DNA from: Rhizobium skierniewicense
GTDB taxonomy: Bacteria > Pseudomonadota > Alphaproteobacteria > Rhizobiales > Rhizobiaceae
Assembly (NCBI RefSeq): GCF_014196515.1
Contig: NZ_JACIDV010000003.1
Coordinates: 186,001 to 250,000, forward strand
DNA length: 64,000 nucleotides
Direction of reading: 5' to 3'
Positions 55,526 through 63,568 of this stretch are shown here, piece after piece. Both the position numbers and the translations under genes were made by a program. Every line of letters begins with the position of its first letter. Position 1 is the stretch's first letter. Below the pieces are notes generated by a model. It was not told where the DNA came from and ran no database searches. It was given only the letters and a program-made list of their open reading frames with translations.

Positions 55526-56673
55526 TTGATCACCTTCAGTATCGGTGGATGAGACACGGACGCTGGCTTTTGCAGGGAGCGCACGAGATAGGGATCGGCA
55601 GGGATCGCCTCATCGGCGCTTTCAAGAAGGGTGAATCCACCCTCTTCGTCCGACAGCCCCAGATGCGGCTTCAGGGCAGCGTGATGTGTACGCGGATCAA
55701 TCCCGACAGATCCTACCGGCGTGTCGAACAGCCGGGCGGTTGCGACTTTGCGGACAGCTTCCGGTGCATCTGTCCCGGCGTCGGCAATGGACCGGGCGAG
55801 GATGGACATCGCCATGTAAGCCGACATGAACGGCGTGGTGATGCATCGTCTGGCGCCATAACGTGTTGTCATGCGTGCCTTGAAGGCGCGATTTTCCGGC
55901 GTATCGAGCCGGTCGAAATAGATCGATGTCGAGATGTGGCCACGCCGGGCATCGTGGCTAAGGCCATCCAAGTCGGTTTCCGACATGTTGCAGGCAACGA
56001 TCGGTGGGGCATCCTGATGGTGTTTGCGAAATGCACCATAAGCTTCGATGAAGGCCGTTGCGGATTGGCCGACCAGGTTGCTCAAAATGAAGTCGGGTTT
56101 CTTGTCCCGGATTTCGCTGATGAGGTGATCGACCTCGGTTGAGCCAAGCGGAACGTACCGATCCGCAACGACCTGCCCGCCATACGCCTCTGCTATCTCA
56201 CGGGCGATACGACTGATCTCCCAGCCCCAGATATAATTCGAGCCGACAATGAAGGGTTGGTGACCGTGGCGCGGCAGGACGTAATCGAACAAAGGCAGGA
56301 GATGCTGGTTAGGACAAGCGCCGAGATAGACGGCGCTATCGCTCGCCTCATATCCTTCATAGGGAAAGGCGTACCACAAAAGCGCGCCGTGGCGCTCCAC
56401 GATCGGCAGGACGTCTTTGCGGCTCCAGGACGTAATCGTGCCGATGATGTGCTGACAACCACCGTCGCGGATGGCGGACCGGGCCAAAGCTGCATATCCT
56501 TCCGCCCTGCCGCAGGGATCGTCGATCTTGGCAGCGATATTGAAACCATAAGCATGATCTGCATTGATCTCGGCAACAGCCGCCATTGCTCCGTCAACAG
56601 CCTCACGCCCCAAGGCGGCATACGGGCCCGTGGTGGAATAAAGGATGGAGACGGGCACACGATCACGCATCAT
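55522..56673 (-). CDS. AmiC-like ligand sensor (periplasmic-binding-protein fold, cytoplasmic)
   Basis: 383 aa of the AmiC/FmdD type: VSILYSTTGPYAALGREAVDGAMAAVAEINAD at the start, IGTITSWSRKDVLPIVERHGALLWYAFPYEGYEAS near residue 77, YIWGWEISR near residue 146. No signal peptide is present, which fits an intracellular sensor and not a transport protein. AmiC holds AmiR silent until an amide ligand binds. The ligand here is unknown, but the operon content suggests a peptide or amino acid amide. First gene of an eight-gene operon; ATG 56673 or the next codon may be the start. Confidence 0.88.
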   Translation of the reverse strand: MMRDRVPVSILYSTTGPYAALGREAVDGAMAAVAEINADHAYGFNIAAKIDDPCGRAEGYAALARSAIRDGGCQHIIGTITSWSRKDVLPIVERHGALLWYAFPYEGYEASDSAVYLGACPNQHLLPLFDYVLPRHGHQPFIVGSNYIWGWEISRIAREIAEAYGGQVVADRYVPLGSTEVDHLISEIRDKKPDFILSNLVGQSATAFIEAYGAFRKHHQDAPPIVACNMSETDLDGLSHDARRGHISTSIYFDRLDTPENRAFKARMTTRYGARRCITTPFMSAYMAMSILARSIADAGTDAPEAVRKVATARLFDTPVGSVGIDPRTHHAALKPHLGLSDEEGGFTLLESADEAIPADPYLVRSLQKPASVSHPPILKVIK

Positions 56674-56767
56674 TTCCCAGGCTGCTCCTTTGTATCATCA
56701 CGCCGTTCGATGTTCATCCTGATCCATCCAATTCCGGTTGCGCAATCAGTGATGCCAGCGTTTAAAA

Positions 56768-56806
56768 CAAAAAAAGCCCCGAACCGCTTGAAGCAGTATC
56801 CGGGGC
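56768..56806 (-). terminator. Rho-independent terminator in front of the AmiC-like gene
   Basis: Read on the minus strand, GCCCCG (56806-56801) pairs with CGGGGC (56781-56776) and is followed by seven T (56775-56769). It lies 80 bp past the stop of the GGDEF gene and 95 bp ahead of the AmiC-like ATG. It may simply end the GGDEF transcript, or it may be the leader terminator on which the ANTAR protein acts. The RNA hairpins expected for ANTAR binding were not clearly recognised. Confidence 0.8.
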
Positions 56807-56886
56807 TCAATTGCCTTCGGCGTCTAACGCCATGTGTTAACCTCAGGCTATGATAAGCACTGATTTCAGTCAATCGTAATTTTTGC

Positions 56887-58671
56887 TCAATTTTTGCTCA
56901 ACGGTCGTTCAGGACATTTGGATAGACTGCTGTTCGGGTGACATACCACCCTGTTTCGTCCAGACTGTTTTGCGCAATAAAGATGGTGATCGGCACGTTC
57001 CAGGACCACTTCCGCATTGGGCGCGTCATTGGAAATGGCCACGCCGATACTGATGGTCACGGTCAGTTCCGCCGATATCCTTGACCAGTCGTATCTGGCA
57101 ATTGTCAGACGCATCTGTTCGCAGGCTTTTTTGGCGCGCGCCATTGTCGCACCGGGCATCATGACGATGAATTCTTCACCGCCAAAGCGGACCGCAAGGT
57201 CGCCCTCCTGGACCGAGTTTTTGATCAGTGAGCCGATTTGCGCGAGAACCCGATCACCCGTGATGTGTGAGAAGGTGTCGTTGATTGTCTTGAAGTGGTC
57301 GACGTCCAGCATCGCCAGCGCATATGGGCTGCGCGACAGATCGATATCACTCAAGATGGCCTCGAGACGCCGACGGTTGGCAAGTCCTGTCAGCGGGTCC
57401 GTGTTTGCCGCCTCCGTCAGGAGAGTGGTCTGTTGCTGAAGGGCTGCAAGCGACCGCGCCAGTTGCGCCGAGCTTTCGGCTTCTGTGTCCAGCGATGTCT
57501 TCAGCTTTTTGGTTTCATAGCGGATTTCAACCAAGCGGGCATTTTGCTGGGTTCTTTCCGCCGTGAACTGCTGATGCAAAGAATGGTACCGTTTGTAAAA
57601 ATGCAATGCGGGTTCAAAGGCCCGCAGATGTTCATGTGCCCGGGACAGATAGAGGCAGGCATTCATCAGTGTTTCGACATTGCTGCTTTCTTTTGCGAGC
57701 GCGTACGCCTCGTTCAACGGAACCAGTGCCTCCTCGTAACGTGTCAGAGAAATCAGCGTACGGCCGAGAATATCCAGGTAATGCCCTTTGCCTCTGTCGT
57801 CGTCGTTACCCGGTACCGCGCGGTACTGTGCGAGATACGCTTCGGCCATGACGAATTCATCGAGTGCATTGAAATATTCCGCCAGATTTCCGAGACACAG
57901 TCTTTCCGCCCATGCGTCTTTCAGTGTTGCGGCGATATCATATGCCTGCCTTGTTGTGTCGATTGCCGTTCTCATCGAGCTTTCGAAGGACGTCCTGTCG
58001 TCCCTCTCCAAGGCCAGATAGGCCACTTCCGAGTGAGCGCCGCCCAGGTTGATCAACCACCAGCATTCGAAAGTGACATCGCATGCCTCTCGGGCAAGTT
58101 CTACCGCGCGACCGCAATAATCGAGGGCTTGCGTCGGTTGTCGGGTCATCCAGAAAATCACGCCGACGACATTGATGGCCAGGGATCGAGACCTGAGGTT
58201 GCCACTGTGGTCGGCAATGTTCAGTGCTTCTGCGGCGAATTCTATGGCACTCTCCAAATTGCCGAGTTCCAGCTGGAGCCAAGCTTTTATGCTGAGTGCC
58301 TCGGCCTCAAACGCTGGTTCCTCCAGTTGCCTCCAAAGGACAACGGCCTTCTCCGCAAAATCCAAACCTTGCTCGGTTTTGCCAAGCTGGAAACAATACC
58401 AGGCACTTTGTTGTGAACTGCGTGCAATGAGGCATTGATCCCCGCGCTGTTCGGCGGATGCCAGAATAGAGCCCGCTATCGAAAGAGCCTGGATCGAAAG
58501 ACCGGTACATGCAAAATGCCAAGCCTCATCCAGCGCGTTTGCGGCGACATCGGCATCGAAGATTTTTTCAGCGACTGTCAAACTGGTGATCCAACTCCCG
58601 GCTCGCTCTTGCGTCACAACAAAGCCGATCTTGACTATGACGGTACTTCCTAATTTTCTTAAGTTTGACAT
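56887..58671 (-). CDS. TPR-GGDEF diguanylate cyclase
   Basis: 594 aa. Residues 40-370 form helical tetratricopeptide-like repeats (for example GNLESAIEFAAEALNIADHSGNL and ALDYCGRAVELAREACD). A coiled-coil linker (370-425) leads to a GGDEF domain with DPLTGLANRRRLEAIL, DVDHFKTINDTFSH and the active-site RFGGEEF near 520. The GGEEF form is compatible with cyclic di-GMP synthesis. The inhibitory RxxD site, five residues upstream, reads QEGD, so product inhibition is probably lost. No membrane segment. No good ribosome site precedes the ATG at 58671, so the start is uncertain. The 374-bp gap upstream (58672-59045) shows no gene. Confidence 0.88.
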   Translation of the reverse strand: MSNLRKLGSTVIVKIGFVVTQERAGSWITSLTVAEKIFDADVAANALDEAWHFACTGLSIQALSIAGSILASAEQRGDQCLIARSSQQSAWYCFQLGKTEQGLDFAEKAVVLWRQLEEPAFEAEALSIKAWLQLELGNLESAIEFAAEALNIADHSGNLRSRSLAINVVGVIFWMTRQPTQALDYCGRAVELAREACDVTFECWWLINLGGAHSEVAYLALERDDRTSFESSMRTAIDTTRQAYDIAATLKDAWAERLCLGNLAEYFNALDEFVMAEAYLAQYRAVPGNDDDRGKGHYLDILGRTLISLTRYEEALVPLNEAYALAKESSNVETLMNACLYLSRAHEHLRAFEPALHFYKRYHSLHQQFTAERTQQNARLVEIRYETKKLKTSLDTEAESSAQLARSLAALQQQTTLLTEAANTDPLTGLANRRRLEAILSDIDLSRSPYALAMLDVDHFKTINDTFSHITGDRVLAQIGSLIKNSVQEGDLAVRFGGEEFIVMMPGATMARAKKACEQMRLTIARYDWSRISAELTVTISIGVAISNDAPNAEVVLERADHHLYCAKQSGRNRVVCHPNSSLSKCPERPLSKN

Positions 58672-59045
58672 TCAAATCTGAATCGAGCGCTAATAGGTGC
58701 CGATGTTCTAAAATTCTGATGCGTCAACAGGCATTTTTTCGTTCAACTGCATAACAATTTATGACTTACGTGGAGGGCTTTTTAGGCGCCGTTCCAAGAA
58801 CGATAACAACGCGTTGATTTTTGGGGGAGGCGGGGCTTGGCGCACGCGCTGATGTGTGCCCATCACGCGGGAAACTGACACAGCGAACCGCAGACTGTCG
58901 GCATGGCTATGCGCCATTCAACCCGCTTGTCGAAGACGCCGACATTTTCGAACCGTCGCCACAAAAGTTTCTAACCGTTTGACTTTTCAACCACCTGAAA
59001 GAAGGTTGGAGCGAACGACGCTGACGATTGAAGAAAGAGCAAGTC

Positions 59046-59510
59046 ATGGCCGCACAGATACCCACATTGGACATGTTGAAGATCGAGGAGGATACGCTCC
59101 AACTGGAACGCTTCGACTATGATTTCGCCTGGATTTTGGGTAGCCATATCAGGAAGAAAGCGGTGTCGCGGAACCTCCCCGTTGCCGTTGAAGTTCGCCA
59201 CGGTGCAGATGTCGTTTTTGCAAGCCTGCTGCCTGGCGCAACGGTTGACAACTTCGGCTGGACAAGCCGCAAGTGCGCGGTCGTCCATCGTTTCCATCGC
59301 AGTTCGCTTCGGGTCCGGTTGCAAGCCGAAAAAGGAGGCTATGATTTCAATGTGAAGTTCGGCCTACCCTCTGCAAATTTTGTTGCAAGCGGAGGCGGAT
59401 TTCCCCTGACATTGCGGGGAGGGACCCTGATAGGCTGTGTTGCGGTCAGTGGCCTTCCCGATGTCGAGGATCATGCGTTGATCACCACGTCGTTGAGGGA
59501 ATTGCTGTAA
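59046..59510 (+). CDS. UPF0303/HbpS-like (heme-degrading domain) protein
   Basis: 154 aa. The DFAWILGSHIRKKA..NLPVAVEVRHGADVVFASLLPGA segment and the C-terminal GGGFPLTLRGGTLIGCVAVSGLPDVEDHALI motif match the UPF0303 family, which shares the GlcG/HbpS fold. Some fold members bind heme or cobalamin, but the function in rhizobia is not established. ATG 59046 is chosen; a TTG at 59028 in frame is less likely. It is convergent with the CHASE3 gene, with only 7 bp between the stops. Confidence 0.78.
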   Translation: MAAQIPTLDMLKIEEDTLQLERFDYDFAWILGSHIRKKAVSRNLPVAVEVRHGADVVFASLLPGATVDNFGWTSRKCAVVHRFHRSSLRVRLQAEKGGYDFNVKFGLPSANFVASGGGFPLTLRGGTLIGCVAVSGLPDVEDHALITTSLRELL

Positions 59511-59517
59511 CGGCGGA

Positions 59518-60189
59518 TCACTTCGCGCGCTGTCTCCTCGTCAGATATATCTCGACCCCCGCTCGCGTTAGGAAGGATGCCAGTCCAAGGATGATCGCCA
59601 CCAACTGGATGCGGAATTCGTCGGAGTCCACCTCTGCCTGTCTGGTTTCCAAAAGGTTGCGCTCACGGACAGTGATGTCGCCGATGATATCGCGGATGCG
59701 ATCCATTGTGGCTGTGGCCATGTAAGTGCTCTCTTGAGCCCTTGCAGCGTCAGCACTGTTCTGGTCGTGGAGCGTTATGGAGTGGCTGAGTTCTTTCAGT
59801 TTGGTATCGATAAGCCCATTGAGCGTCGTGACCCGAGCAACCTGATGCTCGTTGTCGGATATTCTTTTCAGCAAATCGGCTTGCAGTGTGTGCAATCTGC
59901 CCAGAGCTTTGTCGTAAGGATCAAGGTATCGCCGGTCGCTGCTGACGAGGTAACCTCTTTGTCCCGTTTCTGCATCGTCGAGCGCGATCAGCACGTCCTT
60001 GGTGGTATCAATCGCTTCGTAGGTATGAACGACCATATCTTGGTGGTCGCTGAGAAGGGTATGGGTCCAAGTCGTGGCGACGACCCCAGCGGCGATGACA
60101 ACGCCCACAGGTATGGAGCGTAACAGCGTGGGCGTCGTCAGGTAGTCTTGTCGAAGCAACTCCCAAGACCACCGGCTCGTTTCACGCAT
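59518..60189 (-). CDS. CHASE3-domain membrane protein without output domain
   Basis: 223 aa. One hydrophobic helix near the N-terminus (RSIPVGVVIAAGVVATTWTHTL), a helical CHASE3 sensory domain (about residues 45-185; DAETGQRGYLVSSDRRYLDPYDKA is the family signature) and a second helix near the end (FRIQLVAIILGLASFLTRAGVEIYL). CHASE3 normally senses outside the membrane for a histidine kinase or cyclase, but this protein stops a few residues after the second helix. It may pair with a separate output protein. ATG 60189 with AGGTAAC is preferred to a TTG at 60207. Confidence 0.78.
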   Translation of the reverse strand: MRETSRWSWELLRQDYLTTPTLLRSIPVGVVIAAGVVATTWTHTLLSDHQDMVVHTYEAIDTTKDVLIALDDAETGQRGYLVSSDRRYLDPYDKALGRLHTLQADLLKRISDNEHQVARVTTLNGLIDTKLKELSHSITLHDQNSADAARAQESTYMATATMDRIRDIIGDITVRERNLLETRQAEVDSDEFRIQLVAIILGLASFLTRAGVEIYLTRRQRAK

Positions 60190-60341
60190 GTTACCTGACC
60201 ATTTCAAGAATGTTGGTACGTAATCGCGATTGAACCATGCTGGTTCCTTGGCATCGACTCTTGCATCGAAAATATGTGATGACGTGCAAGATCAGGTATA
60301 ACACATGATAAAACGCCGTCGCGCGTGCCGAAGGGACAAAC

Positions 60342-60599
60342 ATGCCTAAGAAAGAAAAACTGGAGCATTCTGAATTTTCGGGTGAATTCGAAGACGATGG
60401 CATCACTGTCCTTGTCGACATTTTCCGTCCGGCCGGAACAAACAATGACTGGCAGATGGAGGTCGTCAGTGAGGAGGAGGATGTCACATCATGGGACGAA
60501 CCCTTTGCGACCGACAAGGACGCGTGGGAAGAGTTTCTGGCGACCTGTGAAAAGGATGGCATTCGCAGCTTTCTCGACGGGGGAGAGCCGATCCACTGA
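60342..60599 (+). CDS. Small acidic hypothetical protein
   Basis: 85 aa, rich in Glu and Asp with no signal peptide or membrane helix. A beta-strand-like region (ITVLVDIFRPAGTNNDWQMEVVSE) is followed by a helix (DKDAWEEFLATCEKDGI). An AAGGGAC ribosome site precedes the ATG, and the composition looks like a real cytoplasmic protein. I do not recognise a characterised family. Confidence 0.65.
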   Translation: MPKKEKLEHSEFSGEFEDDGITVLVDIFRPAGTNNDWQMEVVSEEEDVTSWDEPFATDKDAWEEFLATCEKDGIRSFLDGGEPIH

Positions 60600-60739
60600 T
60601 CGGCGGCCATCAGGGTTCGAGATCCAATCTCAGCCGGTGATTCTTCGACCATTTGGTGCATCGCAAAACACTGTGGAACCAAATGCGTTTCTTCCGTGTT
60701 GTTGAGGAACAAAAGCTCAATACATTCAGGAGATTGTCG

Positions 60740-61036
60740 ATGAAACGGGTTGCCGTGGGCGCTGGCGTGGGCGCCGTTCTGTGTCTTGTAACTGCCGCTA
60801 TGGCTCAGGATATCGAGGTGAGCAGCCTTGAAGTTCCGAACACGGATATTGAAAATCTCAGCGTTCCCAGCAAAGCTAAAGACCACGATGGCCGCTACAT
60901 CGTTGATGTCAGCGGCAAGCGAGTGAGGCTTGTCGGTCCAAGGTTCTTCCCAGACTCCTCCAGAGAGATAGAATTATCCGGCCGGGCCCAGTCACTCGCA
61001 AGGGAAAACGCGCGTGCGCAACTGGCTTCGAAGTGA
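60740..61036 (+). CDS. Small secreted hypothetical protein
   Basis: 98 aa beginning with a clear signal peptide (MKRVAVGAGVGAVLCLVTAAMAQ) with cleavage expected after AMA. The mature part is about 75 residues, with a KDHDGRYIVDVSGKRVRLVGPRFFPD segment. AGGAG stands 7 nt before the ATG. Probably periplasmic; no family recognised. An in-frame start at 60653 would place residues ahead of the signal peptide and is rejected. Confidence 0.68.
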   Translation: MKRVAVGAGVGAVLCLVTAAMAQDIEVSSLEVPNTDIENLSVPSKAKDHDGRYIVDVSGKRVRLVGPRFFPDSSREIELSGRAQSLARENARAQLASK

Positions 61037-61069
61037 AGACCATGATCGCGGCAAGGGGGCGGGACGCGA

Positions 61070-62275
61070 ATGATGAAGTCGACAGCTTCTGACACCGAAG
61101 ACAAAGAGAAATCAAACCTCATCCGGCAGGAGGATGCCGACGCTAGCAAAGCCACTTTTCCGGAGCTGTTCTTCGATCTCGTTTTCGTCTTTGCGCTCAT
61201 CCAGCTATCGCACACCCTTGCGAAGGATTTCGGGTCTACCGCCCTTGTGGAAGCGGCCATCATTATTCTGTCACTCTGGTGGCTGTGGGTGCAGATCACC
61301 TGGCTAACGAATATGCTGAACACGGAGGCTGGGCCCGTCAGGCTGTTTTTGTTTGCGATGATGTTTACAGGCGTGCTCCTTGCCATCGCGCTGCCGAAGG
61401 CATTCTCCGATCAGGCACTGGCGTTTGCGGCGATCTACAGCGTTATGCAAATCGGCCGTTCGCTTTTTGCGCTATACGTTTTCAAGGGCGTAGACCACGA
61501 AAACGCGCTCACATTCTCTCGCATGGCCATATGGCTCGCCGCCTCAAGCGTGTTTTGGATCGCTGGCGGACTTTCCTCGACACTCGGATGGCAGATCGCG
61601 CTATGGGGTGTTGCAATAGGAATCGAATATGTGGGCCCATTGGTGAAGTACTACGCCCCGGGATTGAAAACAGGGAAAGACGAGCGACTTCATCTTTCAG
61701 GAGAGCACCTCGCCGAACGCTGCGCGCTTTTCGTCATCATATGTCTTGGCGAAACCATCCTGACGACCGGTCGCACAGCCACTGAGTATATGAATTCCGG
61801 TCTCACGTTTGTCGTGTTCTGCTCAGCTTTCGCAACCACGATTCTCATGTGGTGGATCTACTTCCACCACGGGCAGGAAAAGGTTTCCGAGAAAGCGGAC
61901 GACACTGGCGAACCTGAAAAGATCGCTCAAAATCTGTTCAATTATGGTCATCTGCCCATCGTCACGGGAATTATTCTGACGGCCGTTGGAGAAGACTTCA
62001 GCCTATCGCACAGTCAAGATCCCTCAACGTGGCGAGAGGCGCTTGCCATAGCCGGCGGACCAATTCTGTTTCTGGCAGGCAATATCGGTGTAAAGGTGGC
62101 ATCCTCCTATATCAGACCCGTCTCCCATTTTGTCGGTATTGGCGTTCTCCTCGTGTTGCTGCTCTTGCAAGGCATGCCGCTTTACGCGTTACAGATCGGA
62201 TGTGCGAGTGTCCTTGGGATTGTCGCGGCATGGGAATATGTGGCGCTCAGAAACAACGCGACAAATTCTGCGTAG
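61070..62275 (+). CDS. LtrA-family (low temperature requirement) membrane protein
   Basis: 401 aa with about ten to twelve membrane helices. The family signature FPELFFDLVFVFALIQLSHTL is at residues 30-50, a conserved GEHLAERCALFVIICLGETIL segment is near 215, and FNYGHLPIVTGI is near 290. The name comes from a Listeria cold-growth gene; the biochemical role is unknown. ATG 61070 and ATG 61073 are both possible starts. A repeat-family hairpin follows the stop by 23 bp and probably ends the transcript. Confidence 0.82.
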   Translation: MMKSTASDTEDKEKSNLIRQEDADASKATFPELFFDLVFVFALIQLSHTLAKDFGSTALVEAAIIILSLWWLWVQITWLTNMLNTEAGPVRLFLFAMMFTGVLLAIALPKAFSDQALAFAAIYSVMQIGRSLFALYVFKGVDHENALTFSRMAIWLAASSVFWIAGGLSSTLGWQIALWGVAIGIEYVGPLVKYYAPGLKTGKDERLHLSGEHLAERCALFVIICLGETILTTGRTATEYMNSGLTFVVFCSAFATTILMWWIYFHHGQEKVSEKADDTGEPEKIAQNLFNYGHLPIVTGIILTAVGEDFSLSHSQDPSTWREALAIAGGPILFLAGNIGVKVASSYIRPVSHFVGIGVLLVLLLLQGMPLYALQIGCASVLGIVAAWEYVALRNNATNSA

Positions 62276-62297
62276 CCATCATGAAAAATTGGGGGCT

Positions 62298-62330
62298 TAG
62301 AGCGTTTCCATTTAACAAGGAAGCGCTCTA
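62298..62330. repeat. Solo hairpin related to the ends of the 275-bp element
   Basis: TAGAGCGTTTCC (62298-62309) and GGAAGCGCTCTA (62319-62330) form a 12-bp stem with one mismatch around ATTTAACAA. The whole unit nearly equals one end of the element at 39815-40089. It lies just behind the LtrA-family gene and may serve as its terminator. The rest of the gap to 62468 shows no gene. Confidence 0.75.
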
Positions 62331-62468
62331 AAAAGAGAGCCCGGTTGCAATGGTGGACTTCACCGCACGGTCACGACGTATGATGTACGCCTGTCACACA
62401 CAGAAGATACCGCAGGCAAAGCGCGTGGATTTACCACAAATCCACCCAGGACTTGGCTATTAGCGTCT

Positions 62469-63047
62469 TCACGGCTCCCAGGCGATGTCATCTCTGACGA
62501 TTTTCGCAGGATTGCCGGCGACAACGGAACGCGGTGGAACATCTTTTGTCACCACGGCTCCGGCTGCAATCACAGCGCCGTCACCGATGGTCACGCCTTT
62601 AAGGATCATCGCACGCATCCCGATCCATACATGATTGCCTATTCTGATGGGGGCCTTGTTGGGGCGACCGACAAGGTTGTGGCCGTCCCAATCGCGGATG
62701 ATCGCTTGATCTGCAATAAACACTTCCTCGCCAATCGTGATTTCGCAACCGCAGGATATCCAGCTTTGGCGATTGCAAAATCCACTTCCCAGCGTCAATT
62801 TTGCACCGCTTTGAATGCCAATCGTGCTGCCGCTATAGGCATGAAACTGTCCAGCGAGATGCAATTCACCCCGCTCTTTTATAACAAGCTGGGCAGGCTC
62901 TGGAACAAGACCCTTCCATGCTTGACCCAGGGAAAGATTGCCACTGCCGGTGATCGTCCCTTCGATGTGGGCCTGCCCTTTTTGCATCAACGTGATGGCT
63001 TTGTTTGTTCGTAATCTCGCTATTCTCAGTCTTATTCTGTCTATCAT
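62469..63047 (-). CDS. Left-handed beta-helix acetyltransferase (WcaF/LacA-like)
   Basis: 192 aa. Hexapeptide repeats run from about residue 28 to 175 (for example [49 protein letters not shown]), the signature of trimeric acyltransferases of polysaccharide synthesis. A His in DWDGHN near residue 120 is a candidate catalytic base. It probably O-acetylates a surface sugar, but no other polysaccharide gene is seen on this side. No good ribosome site precedes the ATG at 63047. A start further in is possible. Confidence 0.78.
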   Translation of the reverse strand: MIDRIRLRIARLRTNKAITLMQKGQAHIEGTITGSGNLSLGQAWKGLVPEPAQLVIKERGELHLAGQFHAYSGSTIGIQSGAKLTLGSGFCNRQSWISCGCEITIGEEVFIADQAIIRDWDGHNLVGRPNKAPIRIGNHVWIGMRAMILKGVTIGDGAVIAAGAVVTKDVPPRSVVAGNPAKIVRDDIAWEP

Positions 63048-63568
63048 AAAATTAGCCGCCTCATGGGTTCTGGCAGACTCGAGGAGGCTACCTGATTAGA
63101 GAGTTGAGTTTTTATCGATCTGTGTTCCCCGGTTCAATCTTTTCGCTTGAAAGGTTTGCTGAGTAGATGCGAGGGACTGCCCACCTCAAGTTTTATTTGT
63201 TATTTATTTTAAAGTTTCCGCTAATTTATAATATAGATAAATATAAATATCGTATATTACAGTTAAGTCAGATTTATTTTAAATCTATGATGGAGCTGTA
63301 TAAGCTTTCAAAGCAATCAATAAGGAATTCCATATTTTGAATACTGCTTTAGCATCCAGATAATTTTCTTTGCACTGCAAAATTTTACGTATTTACTGTG
63401 GATCGAAACCGGGCAATTTTCAGTGTGTGGATCGAGTTTCAGTCGTGAGCTGTCGGATCAGGGCGCGCCTGAACAGCATTCGAGGTTAATACCGGAGAAT
63501 AGACATGAAGCGCTGTTTCGGTGTCCGGATTATCCGGTCCGGCGCTCCTTTGAGGAATTGGCGACAAA
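63048..63568. other. AT-rich intergenic region
   Basis: This 521-bp gap lies between divergent genes. From about 63190 to 63420 it is strikingly AT-rich against the GC-rich surroundings, with several T/A runs. It probably carries both promoters and perhaps sites for H-NS-like or other AT-binding proteins. No gene with a ribosome site or homology was found. Confidence 0.55.

Noticed and set aside
56776..56886. ANTAR RNA double hairpin in the leader before the AmiC-like gene
   Set aside because: The leader folds into small stems, but no pair of hexanucleotide loops with the conserved A and G could be recognised. Only the terminator is reported.
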